64,000 nt of DNA from Acheta domesticus (lineage: Eukaryota > Arthropoda > Insecta > Orthoptera > Gryllidae), in NCBI GenBank assembly GCA_031308135.1, contig JAHLJT010000631.1, positions 266,462,948-266,526,947 on the forward strand, given 5' to 3'. Below, in pieces: positions 1-11,769 of the stretch. The stretch's first letter is position 1, and every line of letters begins with the position of its first letter. Made by a program: the position numbers and the translations under genes. Below the pieces are notes generated by a model. The model was not told where the DNA came from, ran no database searches, and saw only the letters and a program-made list of their open reading frames with translations.

Positions 1-433
1 TTACTATTTCGTGCCAGGGCAGATGTGCTTGGAAAGTTGTCATCAGTGCTCGCTGAGAGCTTTTGCCTTCAACTGTTTAATGTGCCAGAGAGAGGGGGAA
101 CCAAGATTCAAGAAAATTTGCGCGATTTATACCGCTCCTAGCTTTTTAACGCGTGGAACGTAGAACACGTAGTGTAGAGTCCCTAGATACAGGAAGTAGC
201 GAATTCCATGATTCCATCCATTCCGCCATTTTATGTCCAGTTGTCAGGAAAATGGAAACTGTGTAGGATTCTGTATGCTGAGAATTATGAATCTACCCAA
301 AACCAATATTAATATTCTTGAAAATCTTCATAATCTCACCAAATGTTATCATTTCCCTTCAGTTCCTGATTGGTGGCTGAGAGGGTTGTCGGATGAGAGG
401 ATATTAAATGGTGGTGGTTGCGCTAATCTCTAT
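1..433. other. Unassigned spacer
   Basis: No gene, RNA or repeat is recognised here. The only open frame (233-439) is short, has no family resemblance and runs into the hAT-like element that follows. Confidence 0.5.
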
Positions 434-441
434 ACGTAGGC

Positions 442-1128
442 CAGTGGCGTAGCTAGAGGAGTCAGGGGAGGCGGCACGCCCATTCTAGGGGTTACACCAA
501 TTACATTATTTTATAGTAGTAATTATATAATTTAAATCATTTACTTAAAAAATTTATATATTTATAGTTAGTTTTCTTAGTTTCAGTAGTTTGAAAATTG
601 TATTGTTGGAATTATATAATTTTTTTGGTTTAGTTAAAAATTATTTATATTAATTTAATAAGTATACATTTATATTATAAGAATAGATTATGATTTAATT
701 GCAATTATATTCCAATTATTCTTAATTGCACAGAATTTTTTAATATATGACAAATAACTTTCATGTGCAAATATGTTTGAATTTTTAATAAAACAATGTA
801 TAATCAATGCAGCAATCATTTTATCTTCAACTCCTACTCCGACCACATGAAGATTACTCAACTTCTCACTAAATTTAATCTGATAAATTGTATTTAACAA
901 TTGAGTGCTTTATGTTCCATGTAATTGTATGTATGTGTTTGTAACCGTTGTAAACTTTTGTAGATACTGTGTTTTTGTAACTGTGGTCGCCAATGACCTA
1001 GCTGTTTCTAGGGCTACCTAAAATAGTTTTAAAAAATGCAGCAGTAGAAATTTTTATAGTTAATTTATGGGGCGGGGGTGACACCATTAGCTTCGCCCCA
1101 GGTGCCACCAACTGAAGATACTCCACTG
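442..1128. mobile_element. Non-autonomous hAT-like element
   Basis: The left end reads CAGTGGCGTAGCTAG and the right end closes with CCACTG, the short inverted terminus typical of hAT-superfamily elements. The 8 bases on each side, ACGTAGGC (434-441) and ATGTAGGG (1129-1136), match at 6 of 8 positions, as expected for an old 8-bp hAT target duplication. The interior is AT-rich and carries no transposase frame. The inner parts of the two ends share GC-rich words but do not form a long inverted repeat. A chance match of the 6-bp ends remains possible. Confidence 0.45.
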
Positions 1129-1136
1129 ATGTAGGG

Positions 1137-1480
1137 ACTCTAACGTAGTGAAGTTGGGAGCGCTCCCCGCGGCCGCAGCGCGAAGCGGCGCTGGCAGCGG
1201 AGCACGAAGTCGCCGCCGTCTGAGGCTCGGCCGCCCGCGCGCACGCGCCGGCAATGATTCTTGCTCTGCGGGCGGAGGCCCCCGCGGGGCGAGGGCGCGA
1301 GGGAAATAATCAAAATCGCACCCGCGAGACAATCCCGCGACGGCGCCAATTGGAAACGTATATTATGATTTCTCGCGCGCGAGAGGGAGAGAAAGTCAAT
1401 ATGAGCAACGGAATTTCCCGACGCGACGCTTGCTCAAGTTCCCAAAGAGATGAATTTGGGACGAATTTTTTAAAATGAGT
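1137..1480. other. CpG-rich block
   Basis: A roughly 300-bp GC- and CpG-rich block (densest 1155-1400) with CGCGCG words stands out sharply from AT-rich surroundings. It could be a CpG-island promoter or an uncharacterised GC-rich repeat. The overlapping open frames on both strands are arginine- and alanine-rich products of base composition. No splice-flanked exon or known domain is visible. Confidence 0.4.
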
Positions 1481-1489
1481 GGTTTTGTA

Positions 1490-2218
1490 CGTAGGTTGGA
1501 TGAAAAGTAATGAGAATATTGCTGTAACTAAAAGCCGGAGAGCCCACGTCCATCTGTCGTGACAAAAAGAAGAACTATTAGACGAGTGTGTGGAGCGAGC
1601 GAGATCAGTACTCTGCGAGGCAGTGCGTAAATCGTTGAACTTCAGAGCAATTGTGCAAGCGCCCTAACGTGATGTTTACAAAGATAGAGCAACGTTCGTG
1701 GCTCAAAATTGAGGTGGCTCGAGGTCGGAGTAAGCAGAATGTTTTCAGGCACTGCATGAAGCATGTGGCGATGCTCCACTGTCATACTCCACAGCACCAT
1801 GCACGATGGGTGATGCTGCGCTGTCATACTCCAAGCACCATGCACGATGGGTTAAAGGGTTTAGATCAAGCGTAGATGATGTGAAGGAGACAGGACAATC
1901 TCACGGGGAGAATTCTTGCGCCGCTGGTAATGGGAGATTTTGGAACATCCACGTTACTCACTCGATATGCGTTCCTCTGATTATATCTTCAGCAAAATGA
2001 AAGGACTACTGCGAAGAATTTGGTACAATACCAAAACAAATCATACATTAGGGCGGTCAACAGAAATATACATGCAGATGGTGATCGAAGCCCTCCTAAC
2101 ATTGGGCAAAAGGTCATCAATAACGGAGGCAATTATATTGAAGATGTACATGTAAATACCTCTGTCAATAAAGTCAGTTCAGAGAAAAAAATTCTCATTA
2201 CTTTTGATCCAACCCTTG
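1490..2218 (+). mobile_element. Internally deleted mariner element
   Basis: The element is bounded by TA dinucleotides (1488-1489 and 2219-2220). Inverted termini of about 27 bp share the core GGTTGGAT(G/C)AAAAGTAATG. The plus strand encodes broken mariner transposase: an N-terminal helix-turn-helix segment near 1680-1735 (EQRSWLKIEVARGR), then HEACGDAALSY and KHHARWVKGFRSSVDD in another frame near 1756-1880. A C-terminal segment follows near 1940-2110 (SLDMRSSDYIFSKMKGLLR), matching the family's SPD(M/L)(S/A)PCDY region. At about 730 bp it is near half the usual 1.3 kb, so most of the catalytic core is missing. Frames are shifted and it cannot be active. Confidence 0.85.
1770..1852 (+). repeat. 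42-bp tandem duplication inside the mariner
   Basis: Units 1770-1811 and 1812-1852 are near-identical, differing by one indel and a few substitutions. They duplicate the transposase stretch encoding roughly GDAALSYSKHHARW and so add further disruption. Confidence 0.8.
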
Positions 2219-2244
2219 TATTTGCTGGTGTGTGATCATCTGAA

Positions 2245-2395
2245 GTGATTTGTCTCGGAAGAGTAGTGCATGTTATAACCCGGAAGGTAACGGTGTTACT
2301 ACCCGCTGAGATGTGGTATCCGCTACTGATCCTTCAACGAGGCACCGTCCCAGCTGTGACAATCGATAAACTCCCGATTGGTTGAAGAACCTGAA
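2245..2395 (-). mobile_element. SINE-A fragment
   Basis: A diverged piece of the 3' body of the SINE-A family (compare 60790-60980). It keeps the words AGAGTAGTGCATGTT, GAGGCACCGTCCCAGC and AACTCCCGATTGG in the same order as better copies. The tRNA-like head is absent. It abuts the mariner right end. Confidence 0.55.
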
Positions 2396-2399
2396 GAAA

Positions 2400-3780
2400 A
2401 TATTATTTTCGAAATCCTGAGAAAAATCTTAATGACAGAGTTGCTGGGACTTTTAAATAAGCTTTTTTAAATGATTTTTTTAATGCTTGAAGTGTTCCTT
2501 AAGTGAGCTTTTCTTTAAAAGTTATGTGAAAAAAGTCAAAGTAGAAATATATATGTTGAAACTTAAAATGGACTTGCCCCCTTAAAAAGCTTACTTTACA
2601 TGATCTTATCCACAAAAAATCGTAATAAATAACGAGAAATTAATGAATAAATATGGGTAAATACTAAATGTAAGGGAAAAATTTATGCTATTGTCTGAAA
2701 TTAATGCTCTCTCCGGCAATGCATCAATACAAATTTTATTTCTTAACTGTTTTGATGGCCAAGGATCGTTTGTAACTTTTGTTAAACAATGATAAATATA
2801 TTTTGGAATTGTTTATTTTTATTTTCATCATATCAGGAACGTCACATCTAGTAAAAACTACATTTCCGATAAGTAGTATTATTTAGCATAAGCCAATACA
2901 ATGAATACTGAAATTATCTCTTCACGCTCGTTATCTTGAGCGAAAGAAAATTTTAGGGTTCCCTTTAGAAATTGAAGTAGTGTCGATGACTATACAATAA
3001 CAAATACGACACTATTATACTCTTCTTATGTCCTTCTCCTAAGCAATCGTTTAAGTGAAATCTGCATATAAAGTACTAACTATAATGGATCAGATTGAGG
3101 GGATCTTCTTAAGTGAGTTATTCAGTATATTATACGTGAATTACATGTCTTACCTTTAGTTATTCGAAAGAGACACTACATAATACTATGTATTGTTTAT
3201 TGATCTTTGAATCAAATCGAGCTGAATCTTCTTTTGGTTATTTGTAATATACGTGAAACGGGATAAGTGACTTCAGTTCATTATAATTTACTATATCGGA
3301 GTTCACTATTATCGGAGTTGCCTGTATATCTAAAGCTCAGGCATTTCTGAGTTCAAAGTTTGAATTTTTTATTGAAGTGACATTCACAGAATAAAATGAA
3401 AAAAAACTAACCAGTTAATCATTTGTAAATAAAATTTAAACGTCCAATAGCGTAAACGTCATTTAAGTTGTTAAATTGAAAAAAAAGAGATGAATACGTG
3501 TAATGCGTTTGTTAGGTAGGAGATGTTTCAGAAATAACGTGTTCCGATTATAAATAAATAAATAAAAAATAAAATGATAAAATAAAAATAAAATGCCTCG
3601 TCACCTTCAAAAGTTTAAATCAAACTAAAAAAAGAGGAGGTTATTCAAAGCCAATACGTTGTAGGGTATTAGAAGAAAGGGTTTCTCACAAGTGTGACAG
3701 GAGTTAAAAGTAGGGAGGAGAGGGTTGACGCAAAAGGAACGTTCTCATACAATTTTTGTGGATATACTTATTACCAACAG
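2400..3780. other. AT-rich spacer
   Basis: AT-rich sequence with many stops in all frames. I see no gene, RNA or repeat that I can name. Confidence 0.5.
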
Positions 3781-3782
3781 GT

Positions 3783-3991
3783 TAGACCGTGGCCGAGATC
3801 GCTAAAGTATTAGAGCCGTAGCGATCTCAAACCGAAGAGTCTCGGATGCGAGTCCCACCTCGGTCATGGTTGTATGTGTTCGTCCTTTCATCCCCTATCA
3901 TCTCCATATCGTTTCATTTTCATAGATACCATAACGTTAAAATCCAATAGTGTTCCCTAACGACATAGAAGTTGATGTGACCTTAAATACT
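3783..3991 (+). mobile_element. SINE-B copy (tRNA-derived)
   Basis: The first 75 bases are tRNA-like. A box-A-like GTGGCCGAGATCG is followed about 50 bases later by a degenerate box B (GGATGCGAGTCCC) and a closing CCTCGGTC that pairs with the start. A body follows with TTCGTCCTTTCA, CATAACGTTAAAATCC and a GTGACCTTAAATA tail. The same order of words recurs on the minus strand at 20838-21050, which defines the family. The imperfect box B and mispairs argue against a functional tRNA. Confidence 0.75.
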
Positions 3992-4084
3992 AAGAAAAAT
4001 GTTAGAAATGAAAATAAAATGAATCTGAAATATATCCAATGCGCTATGATATTTTGCCCATGTACAGTGAAATTGCTTTCGCGT

Positions 4085-4500
4085 ATCACGGCAAGTGAGG
4101 AGTGGGGGGGGAGGGTTCGATCCAACGCTTGGAGCGCTAGCAGCGCCGCGTCGCGCGAGCGGAGAGAAACTGTCCGGGTCGGAATTCGCGTCGGCAAAAA
4201 GCTCGCGAGGGCGACCGCTGGCTGCCCTCTCGGGTCGACGTTCACGACTGAGAGACTCGCGAGCGGTCGAGAGCGACGGCGCGTCGCGAGTTCGATGTTT
4301 TTCGATGTCGCCGGGGAGGCGGGCGCGATGCGGCGCAGAATGGAACACGGCGCCGCGACGGGGCGGCGCGTGAAAGATTCATGAGACGTGGGATGAGGGC
4401 GGCGAGGTGATTTACTGGCGGACGCCTCGCGATATTGACGGAGAGGGACGCGCCGCGCCGCCGCTTTTGATGCCCGCGCCTGGAACTCCACTCGAAAGAC
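4085..4500. other. CpG-rich block
   Basis: A roughly 400-bp block dense in CpG (CGCCGCGTCGCGCGAGC and similar) lies between a SINE-B copy and a tandem array. Open frames of 184, 144, 121 and 103 aa overlap on both strands, which points to composition and not coding. It may be a CpG-island promoter, but no first exon can be shown. Confidence 0.4.
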
Positions 4501-5425
4501 GCCGCTCGGGAGGTTTCGAATCCACTGGTAGGAGGGAGCGGGACAGGGTTCATGTTTCTAGAAGTAGAAAATGAAATATCAGATATACTTTCAACAGATC
4601 CATCTGGTCTGCAGTTGACATAGATTGCAGTATGGATGGCAGAAATGCGATCATGAAAGCTTTTGGTATTATTTAAAAGAATATTACGATACTACTCTTC
4701 ATTTTCTGCTTCTCATCGAAAGATGCTCCTTAGGAGATTTCTAATATACTGGTAGGAAGCGGTAAAGGATTTATGATGTTTCTAGAAGTAGAAAATGAAA
4801 TAGCAGATGTAGTTTCAACAGGTCTATCTGGTCTTCAGTTGACATAGATTGCAGTATGGATGGCAGAAATGCGATCATGAAAGCTTTTGGTATTATTTAA
4901 AAGAATATTACGATACTACTCTTAATTTTCTGCTTCTCATCGAAAGATGCTCCTTAGGAGATTTCTAATATACTGGTAGGAAGCGGTAAAGGATTTATGA
5001 TGTTTCTAGAAGTAGAAAATGAAATAGCAGATGTAGTTTCAACAGGTCTATCTGGTCTTCAGTTGACATAGATTGCAGTATGGATGGCTGAAATGCGATC
5101 ATGAAAGCTTTTGGTATTATTTAAAAGAATATTACGATACTACTCTTAATTTTCTGCTTCTCATCGAAAGATGCTCCTTAGGAGATTTCTAATATACTGG
5201 TAGGAAGCGGTAAAGGATTTATGATGTTTCTAGAAGTAGAAAATGAAATAGCAGATGTAGTTTCAACAGGTCTATCTGGTCTTCAGACGCCGTAGACTGG
5301 GCTATGAATGGCAGAAATGCGGTCATGAAAGCATTATTTTTTTAAATATTATTATTCTACTCTTTAGGTTTCATTTCCTCTTTATAAACGTCTCTTTTGA
5401 GAGTGTTAGTAATTTTTATTCATAA
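4493..5425. repeat. 224-bp tandem repeat array
   Basis: The word TGTTTCTAG starts at 4553, 4777, 5001 and 5225, exactly 224 bp apart. The two middle units are almost identical. The array begins with a partial GC-richer unit that grows out of the CpG-rich block (4493-4552). It ends with a clearly diverged fourth unit from about 5285. No unit has a coding frame or transposon ends. Confidence 0.9.
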
Positions 5426-8400
5426 TATCGTGCACGAATCAAATCAGCTTAATCACATGTACACTGATGAGCATTAGAGACATGATTTTTCAGTTATTTT
5501 TGGTCACAAGTAGTCCTAACAAAATTGAAACGGACAGAGTTTAACATTTCAAGTAATGCAAATTGTAAGTTTGATGCTATGCAAATTATAATAGAATATT
5601 TTTCTTCTCTTTCTATACGATCATATTATTAAGTTCATCAGTAGGTAATATAATTTCCTCAAAAATCACATTTCTTTACGATATAATTCGTGTCCCTTAA
5701 TAAATAATTACAGCAAAAACATTTCTTCAAAAATATTACGAATTTTTGTTGTTTCGACTTGATTAAAGAGCTCCATCAAGCAAAAAGTCGCTTTTACGAT
5801 ACACGCTGCAAGACTTCATTTCCGTTCCTATTTCCCAGCGCTCTCTCGCTTCGAAAGAATATCCCGGGCCACGTTGGTCTCTTCAATCTTTTGAAGAAAC
5901 ATTCCTTTCCTCCCTTTTGCCTCGCCAAGAGCGCCGGAAAACCTTTCGAAGGGCTCTCTCGGACAAGTTACCGCCCTCACAAGATGCACTGGAGGCTTCT
6001 CTCTGGAATTACACCGTGTTTATTTGTAGATATTCGATGCTTCTGTAACATGTCTTCTCCAATCGTCTTTGCCTAGTTTCGCGCTACAGTTTCCCTGATC
6101 GCTCCATCGTTTCTTTACCTTTTCTCTATCTCTGTCTTGCATTTTTATTACTTTGTTATCATATCATTAAAAGGAAAATTAAAATATTATATTATTTCTT
6201 GTAAAGTTATTCTTGGTTCGACTAATTTTTTGAGTAATGAAAAAGATTTTATATTGAAGAACCACATAATTTAGAACAAAGCTTCTGCATTCCACCACAA
6301 TTGATTAGACTGTATAACGTAGGTATAAGGTAACGTTCTAAGAAGATGAAATGGGAAATTCTTAAATAATATTGTTATCAATAATAAGTTATTATTTTTA
6401 AATCGAAATTAATAACGTGATATTTACGTCTAGGACATTCTCAAAATACACACATGTTACTGCCATTAACTGACTGAAATGTAATTTTAAAACCAACTTA
6501 ACACTTGTGATTGCAAGGCTGTTCGAAATACTAACCCTGCCGCGCATTATAAACGTTTGCTGGCATCATTTTCATATTTATTATCTTCATTTCCTTCTCT
6601 CTACTTCATTTTCGCATAGATACATCCAAGAAGCTACTTTCAGTGCAAATTTGAAGAACAACGTTTTCTAATTCCCAATTTCATAAACGTTTTATAAAAT
6701 CCTTATGCCCCATATAAATGAAATTTTATGATTTTTACTAGCATATTCAAAGAATCATTTATGGAAACTCCTGTACAATTCTATTGAGATATTAACATAA
6801 AACATTATTATAATAAAATGTATTAGTAGATTCAAACAAAAATAAAATTGAATTTTTAAACAAAAAATAAGTATTTAGTCTGTAAAATTGTAAAAGACCT
6901 TTCTACAATATGAAGCAAGGAATTTAAAATTGCAATCCCTTTGTTGCTTAAAAAAGCTACTTCTTTTATTCAAGCGCAGTATTGGAATATGGAGGTCGGG
7001 TATGACATGTAAAACGTCTTTTATTCTTGGTAAATATTCAGATAAACCTTTTTAATTCAATCATCGTTCCACATTGCCGGACGTTCTCCATTGCTCCCTT
7101 CTTTACCCAATTTTCTTTAACGTCTTCACCGCTGACATACGCATATTTTGATTTATAAAAAATTACAGACGAAACTTCACTATAACTTTCTAGATTCTAA
7201 CTAAAGACACTAAGTGATTGGAGTCAAAGACACTTATTACATTTAATCGAAAAACTACCCAATGGAGAATTATGCTTAGTCCCTCAAAATCAGTCACAAA
7301 CATTTTCACTCTTCGTCACTCATTCATTCACCACTTCATTAATTAAATGTTTACAGCTTCGCTTAAAACTAACATGGAAAGACCACGGAGAAACTAAAAT
7401 TAAGCAAGTCAATAACAAAATCCATAACTTCTTCCTCTTATAAAATAAATCTCAAAAATACCTACTTTGCTCCTAGGCAAATCAATCCTCCCCCCAATTT
7501 CCCCTTTATCCATATACGATTTATGTCAATCAGAAACATTCCACTTACACAAGATTCACTCTGATTTCACCATAACATCGATAAAAGGTTTTATTAATTC
7601 CTTCTGGAATTTTTACTTTCAACAATCAAAACTGTACTTCTACAACAGAGTAGATAACCCTCCTCTTACAAATTTAAAAATAACAACCGAAATTCCCCAA
7701 TTTCATTCCTTCCTAAAATGCATCTCTAATCTATTTTCAATTAATTCCATATAACAACAGCAATTTCAATTACCTCTAAGTGATTCTCAGAAGTAACTCA
7801 ATGTGACTTCTCACACTGTACTTTTAGAATAGATTAAACCATCAACCATCTGCCGAGCTGACAGGTTGAACACTGAACGCTATTCTGAAAATAAATAAAA
7901 CTTGCTGTTGCAGTAAAAATGCTGCTCACCAAAACCACGTAGAAAAGGTTTCAAAAGAAAACCAACTAATGTGCACAGTATTTGAGGGTGAAAAATTCTC
8001 GTAAAACGCGAAATGGCAATTATTCAATATCGGGCGGTCGCTTCCTCGGTGCCTTGCTCTCGTAACACGGGAGTGTCCAAAGTAGCATTTATCGTATGAT
8101 ATTTGCGGGGAGAACGCACATTTATTTTCAACTACGGTATACTTTCAAGTCTACGCTAGGTGAAGGTATAGTGCCATGGTTCTCAACGAGACCGGTACCG
8201 ATCCCTTGGAGGTCAATTAAATTATATAAGGGGTCAATGATGATGAAGGGGTCGATAGGGGTCCATTGTTGAATGTGGATAGGTGATTGATAGGTATAAT
8301 CAGTAACCCATTGATTACCAAAAATTGATAATTCATTGTTTTCTGATATAGAGTACAAATCATAAAATAATAATTTACAAATTCGCTCCTCTACTTTCCT

Positions 8401-9150
8401 ACCCGTAATTCATTATTATGATAAGGGGCGTAGCTAGGCTGGTGCAATTGGAGAACGGTGCCCCGAACTAAGATGCCGTTGTAGGACCCTTGCGGACGGA
8501 TATCCGCAAGAATAAATCAATGCGCCCTCCTGAGGTATTTTTTTCATTTCAACATGTACGTACACCAATTAGATTTAAGACTTTTCAATTCATGTTCATT
8601 GCCGATAGAGGCCCCTTCGCAACTGAGAATCTACTTCGCAACTGCTTAGGATTTTTAGAGTACTCAAAAAATTTTAATTATTTACTCACCACTATTTTCT
8701 ATTGCGGAAGAAAATACTCTCTCTAATACACACTGGAGAAACGTTGTGGTCAGTTAAAAACGTTCAACAAGTTGAAACCACTACACCAAGAATAGAAATG
8801 CATTTTTTAAAGCGGAAGAGTATTCCGTTATTGAAAATCTAGATATTTACGAAAATATTGGACTACGAAATGTTTATCTTGGAAGAATGTTTTGTTCAAT
8901 TCTTTGTATTTTCATCATGTCTGCTGTACAATATAGAAAACAAGTAAGACAGTCGATGGAGCCAACAATTCTTTTAAACTGAGTCGACGACAGAAGAAGG
9001 TTGGGAATCCAGTTCTTGGGGATACTTTGCGAGCAGTCGTGTCACGTTGCTTTCTCTTGATACACCGAGTGAGATTGTCACATTCTCTGCAAGATACTGT
9101 TTTCTACTTCTAAGGACTGCCTGGTTGAGAGAACGTGAAATCTCGTTAGG
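5426..9150. other. AT-rich spacer with possible hAT-type scraps
   Basis: Mostly AT-rich with no supported gene. 5760-6080 is more balanced and has a 105-aa frame with no recognisable domain. Two short stretches recall hAT ends: CCATGGTTCTCAACGAG near 8174 and GGCGTAGCTAGGCTGG near 8427. Neither has a partner end or a target duplication. Confidence 0.4.
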
Positions 9151-9259
9151 ATGGACATGGCTGAAGGGATTTAATTTTGTCGGGCACCAACCACTGTTAT
9201 ATTACACGCCACATGCATGGCATGGGTAATATGTGATTGTCCGCTCTTCCAAAATCCAC

Positions 9260-9370
9260 ACACCCTACCCGAGATCGAACCCGCGCAATGGTTCAGAGGC
9301 CTAAACTGCTGCCAGCAGTTTAGCTCTGAAGAAGGCGACAGCAAGATGGCCGAAACGTCAGATCCATCAA
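9260..9370 (-). mobile_element. SINE-like fragment with hairpin
   Basis: On the minus strand GGTTCGATCTC (about 9268-9282) resembles a Pol III box B. A box-A-like TTTAGGCC lies about 25-40 bases before it. Next to it is a perfect 10-bp inverted repeat (CTAAACTGCT / AGCAGTTTAG, 9300-9322) and the word CCGAAACGTC, which is common in tails of CR1-like and other retroelements. I infer a retroelement fragment; its limits are unclear. Confidence 0.4.
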
Positions 9371-9479
9371 CTCAGATGTCGCTCATCCCGGACACCCATG
9401 AATGTGAGGAGACTGCATAGTTTTCCTCTTTCAATTTCTGCACGCGTTGGAAATGAGTAATATATATTATATAAAATCA

Positions 9480-9858
9480 GCATTGACCTAGCGATAGAAG
9501 CTAAAACGGGAGTACAGGCGGATGCGAGTGCAACGTCGAATGTGGGATATAAGGCGAAGGGGGATGGGAATGCGGAGGTGGGAGCAGATGCAGTTGCGAA
9601 GGCTGAGTCTGATGAAGTTGTAAGTGCCGATCACGATATGGAGGTGAATGCGGAGGCGAATGTGGGGGCGAAAGTGTATTAGGATGTGGAAGCGGAGGTG
9701 GATGCCGATGTGGAGGCGGAAATTGGAGTTGGAAATGGAGAAGAAGCCGAAGGTGGATGCAGAGGTGGAGGTGAAGACGGAGGCGGAGCGGAGCCAAAGC
9801 GAATGCGAAGATGAAGTTGGAGATGGAAAGACAGAGAAGTCCTCCCTTCGTGGCGCAT
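9480..9858 (+). repeat. Degenerate GNNGAN-type purine-rich repeat
   Basis: Hexamers such as GCGGAG, GTGGAT, GCCGAT and GTGGAG repeat imperfectly, so plus-strand codons are nearly all GNN (Ala, Val, Glu, Asp, Gly). An in-frame TAG at about 9679-9681 and shifting phase make a protein unlikely. It is cut off sharply by the LINE fragment at about 9860. Confidence 0.6.
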
Positions 9859-9865
9859 AAACAAC

Positions 9866-10230
9866 ATTATGTACAACGTTTGTATGTACTACAAAGCATA
9901 CAAAGGTTATCCTGCTTGGGGTGAAATTAATCGTCGTCTAGGAAAACCTACATACTTCGGTAGAGCGGATCACGAGCACAAAATTAAGACAAGAGTGCAG
10001 AAAACGGACGTTGGGAAATTTTCATTCACAAACAGAACTATTAGAGACTGGAACAGTTTGCCTGCGACAATCTTTGAACCCTTTTCTCAAAGCTTGAGAA
10101 AATTTAAACATAAATTAGTTTCCTAGCTATTTATCTATATTTTAGGTCATTGTATTATTGTTAAGTTTCTACTGTTAAATAAGTAGAATTTCCTATTAAG
10201 TAAATTGTCTAATTGTTATTAGTAGTAGTT
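9866..10230 (+). pseudogene. LINE reverse-transcriptase C-terminal fragment
   Basis: The frame ending at 10126 carries YPAWGEINRRLGKPTYF and then KTDVGKFSFTNRTIRDWNSLP. The motif TDxGxxSFxxRTIxxWNxLP marks the extreme C-terminus of ORF2 in CR1/L2-like and related non-LTR retrotransposons. The stop at 10124-10126 is followed by about 100 bp of AT-rich 3' UTR and an ATT microsatellite, the kind of simple tail these elements leave. Everything upstream, including the polymerase and endonuclease domains, is missing, so this is a dead 5'-truncated insertion. Clade assignment beyond CR1/L2-like is uncertain. Confidence 0.75.
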
Positions 10231-10236
10231 GTAGTA

Positions 10237-10242
10237 GTATTG

Positions 10243-10280
<38 letters not shown>

Positions 10281-10395
10281 GTTATTTATATTCGTGTAGT
10301 GCAGTGCAGTGCAGTGTTGTGTAGTGGAGGGAAAGAAATGCATAACAGTTAAGTGTTGTGAAGTGCAGTGCAGTGAAGTGAAGAGGAGTAAAATG
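10237..10395 (+). repeat. ATT microsatellite and GCAGT-rich repeat
   Basis: A run of about 13 ATT units (10240-10280) follows the LINE 3' UTR. Irregular GTGCA/GCAGT/GTGAA pentamers follow to about 10390. Confidence 0.85.
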
Positions 10396-10549
10396 AATTG
10401 GAGTAAGGTTTGCGCTGTAAAATTATGTACTATTATTCTTAATTACTGTTTTTTTTAAAGTAAGTACTCTCTTATAATTTAAATATTCTGCCACCAAGTA
10501 ATGATACTTAATTGCAGAATTAATAATAAATGTAAAAACAAGAAAACAT

Positions 10550-11135
10550 TAGATGTCAGAGAATGTAAGTGACAGCGGGGAAGTCGTTCAATGGGTCGAA
10601 GATGGAGTTACATAAATGGAAAGTGTATCCGCTGTGGAAGCACAGACAATTGCAGTTGTAGCGGGAGTGGAGGAGAGCAAGAAAAAAGCAGACGGCGAAG
10701 CAATCTGAAGAAGATAGGGAGAGGAGAAAAGGAAGAGGATCCTCTTTGTTTTGAGCGAAGAGAGGAAAGACAAACGTGGAGAGTGCACCCAAAGAGTGGA
10801 CGAGGTGAGAGGGAAAGATGAAACAGGGATAAATGAAGATCTTGGGAAAACGAAGATGATGAAGAGAGGGGGGACGAGGAGGAAGACGCAGTGGGTAAGA
10901 AGTTAAGTGGAGCGGTTTGAGGGGTGTGGGAGAAAGAGAGAGAAAGAGACAGCAGAGGAGAAAGGTCGATGAGGTGGGCATTAGTGATGATGCAGGTGGA
11001 GACGATAGAAGAGGTGAAGGGAGGAAGCCAAGACCGAGGTGAAAAGGGGAGATGAGTAAGCCGTGCGGGGAGGGGAGGCAGAGGAAAGCAGACCAGGTGT
11101 GTGAAGTCAAGAAAGAAAACCAAAACAGAGGAGGA
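10550..11135. other. Purine-rich tract (plus strand)
   Basis: Nearly 600 bp with a strong A+G bias on the plus strand, for example GAAAAGGAAGAGGAT and GAGAAAGAGAGAGAAAGAG. The minus-strand open frames of 184 and 171 aa are serine-, leucine- and proline-rich consequences of this bias. No clean repeat period is visible. Confidence 0.6.
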
Positions 11136-11157
11136 AGGACAATGGCGCAGGCTGTAA

Positions 11158-11690
11158 CGAATTATTGATTATTTCGTATTTACGGACGCATCAAATGTCA
11201 TTAGTCCCTAACGTGTAGTGCATGTTTCATCGGGAGGATGGACATATCTTGCACAAAACTACATGGCCTTTAGAGAGTTTTCTCCCAACCAGATATCTCT
11301 CACTAGCTGGGCACTGTCCCAGCAGGAACAAGTTCTGAACTCCGGAAAGTTCCCCCGCTATGTGTAGTAGTATGGTAAATGTAATTGAAAGTGTTTGAAT
11401 GAAAGGTAGAGGATTAGAGAAGAAAGAGGAAGGAAAGATAGCGCGATGTGGGTGGCCCATTTGTTACGGTATTTCTCCATCTTTCTCGTGGTATTGATCG
11501 GAGAAACCTCGGAAAACTACCAATCACAGCATCCAGCCGCCAGAATTAACTTCCAGACAGCGACTGAATCCGACCTCGCTGTCTACTATAACCTACCACC
11601 GTCGAGCTTCGAACCCAAGGACCTGCAGGTTAGAGGGACTCCAGAGACATCAGTTCGTGCCCTGAGCCACAGCCCAGGGGTGTCGGACGC
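11158..11690 (-). mobile_element. SINE-A copy, nearly full length
   Basis: Read on the minus strand it starts near 11690 with a tRNA-like head (box-A-like TGGCTCAGGGCACG, degenerate box B GGTTCGAAGC). It passes through the body words TTTCTCCGATCAATACC and GGGCCACCCACATCG and ends near 11160 with AATAATCAATAATTCG. The order matches the copies at 25668-26200 and 60750-61310. Substitutions are many, so it is an old copy. The 136-aa plus-strand frame here lies in the SINE and is not a gene. Confidence 0.8.
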
Positions 11691-11769
11691 GGAAAGGATG
11701 AAAGAGATAAACCGGAGAAGCGAAGGCAACAGAGATAGACAGGCCTACGTTCAGGCTGAGAGAGAGCGA

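Noticed and set aside
3937..4553. 184-, 144-, 121- and 103-aa frames
   Set aside because: All overlap in one CpG-rich block on both strands, with no domain or splice support.
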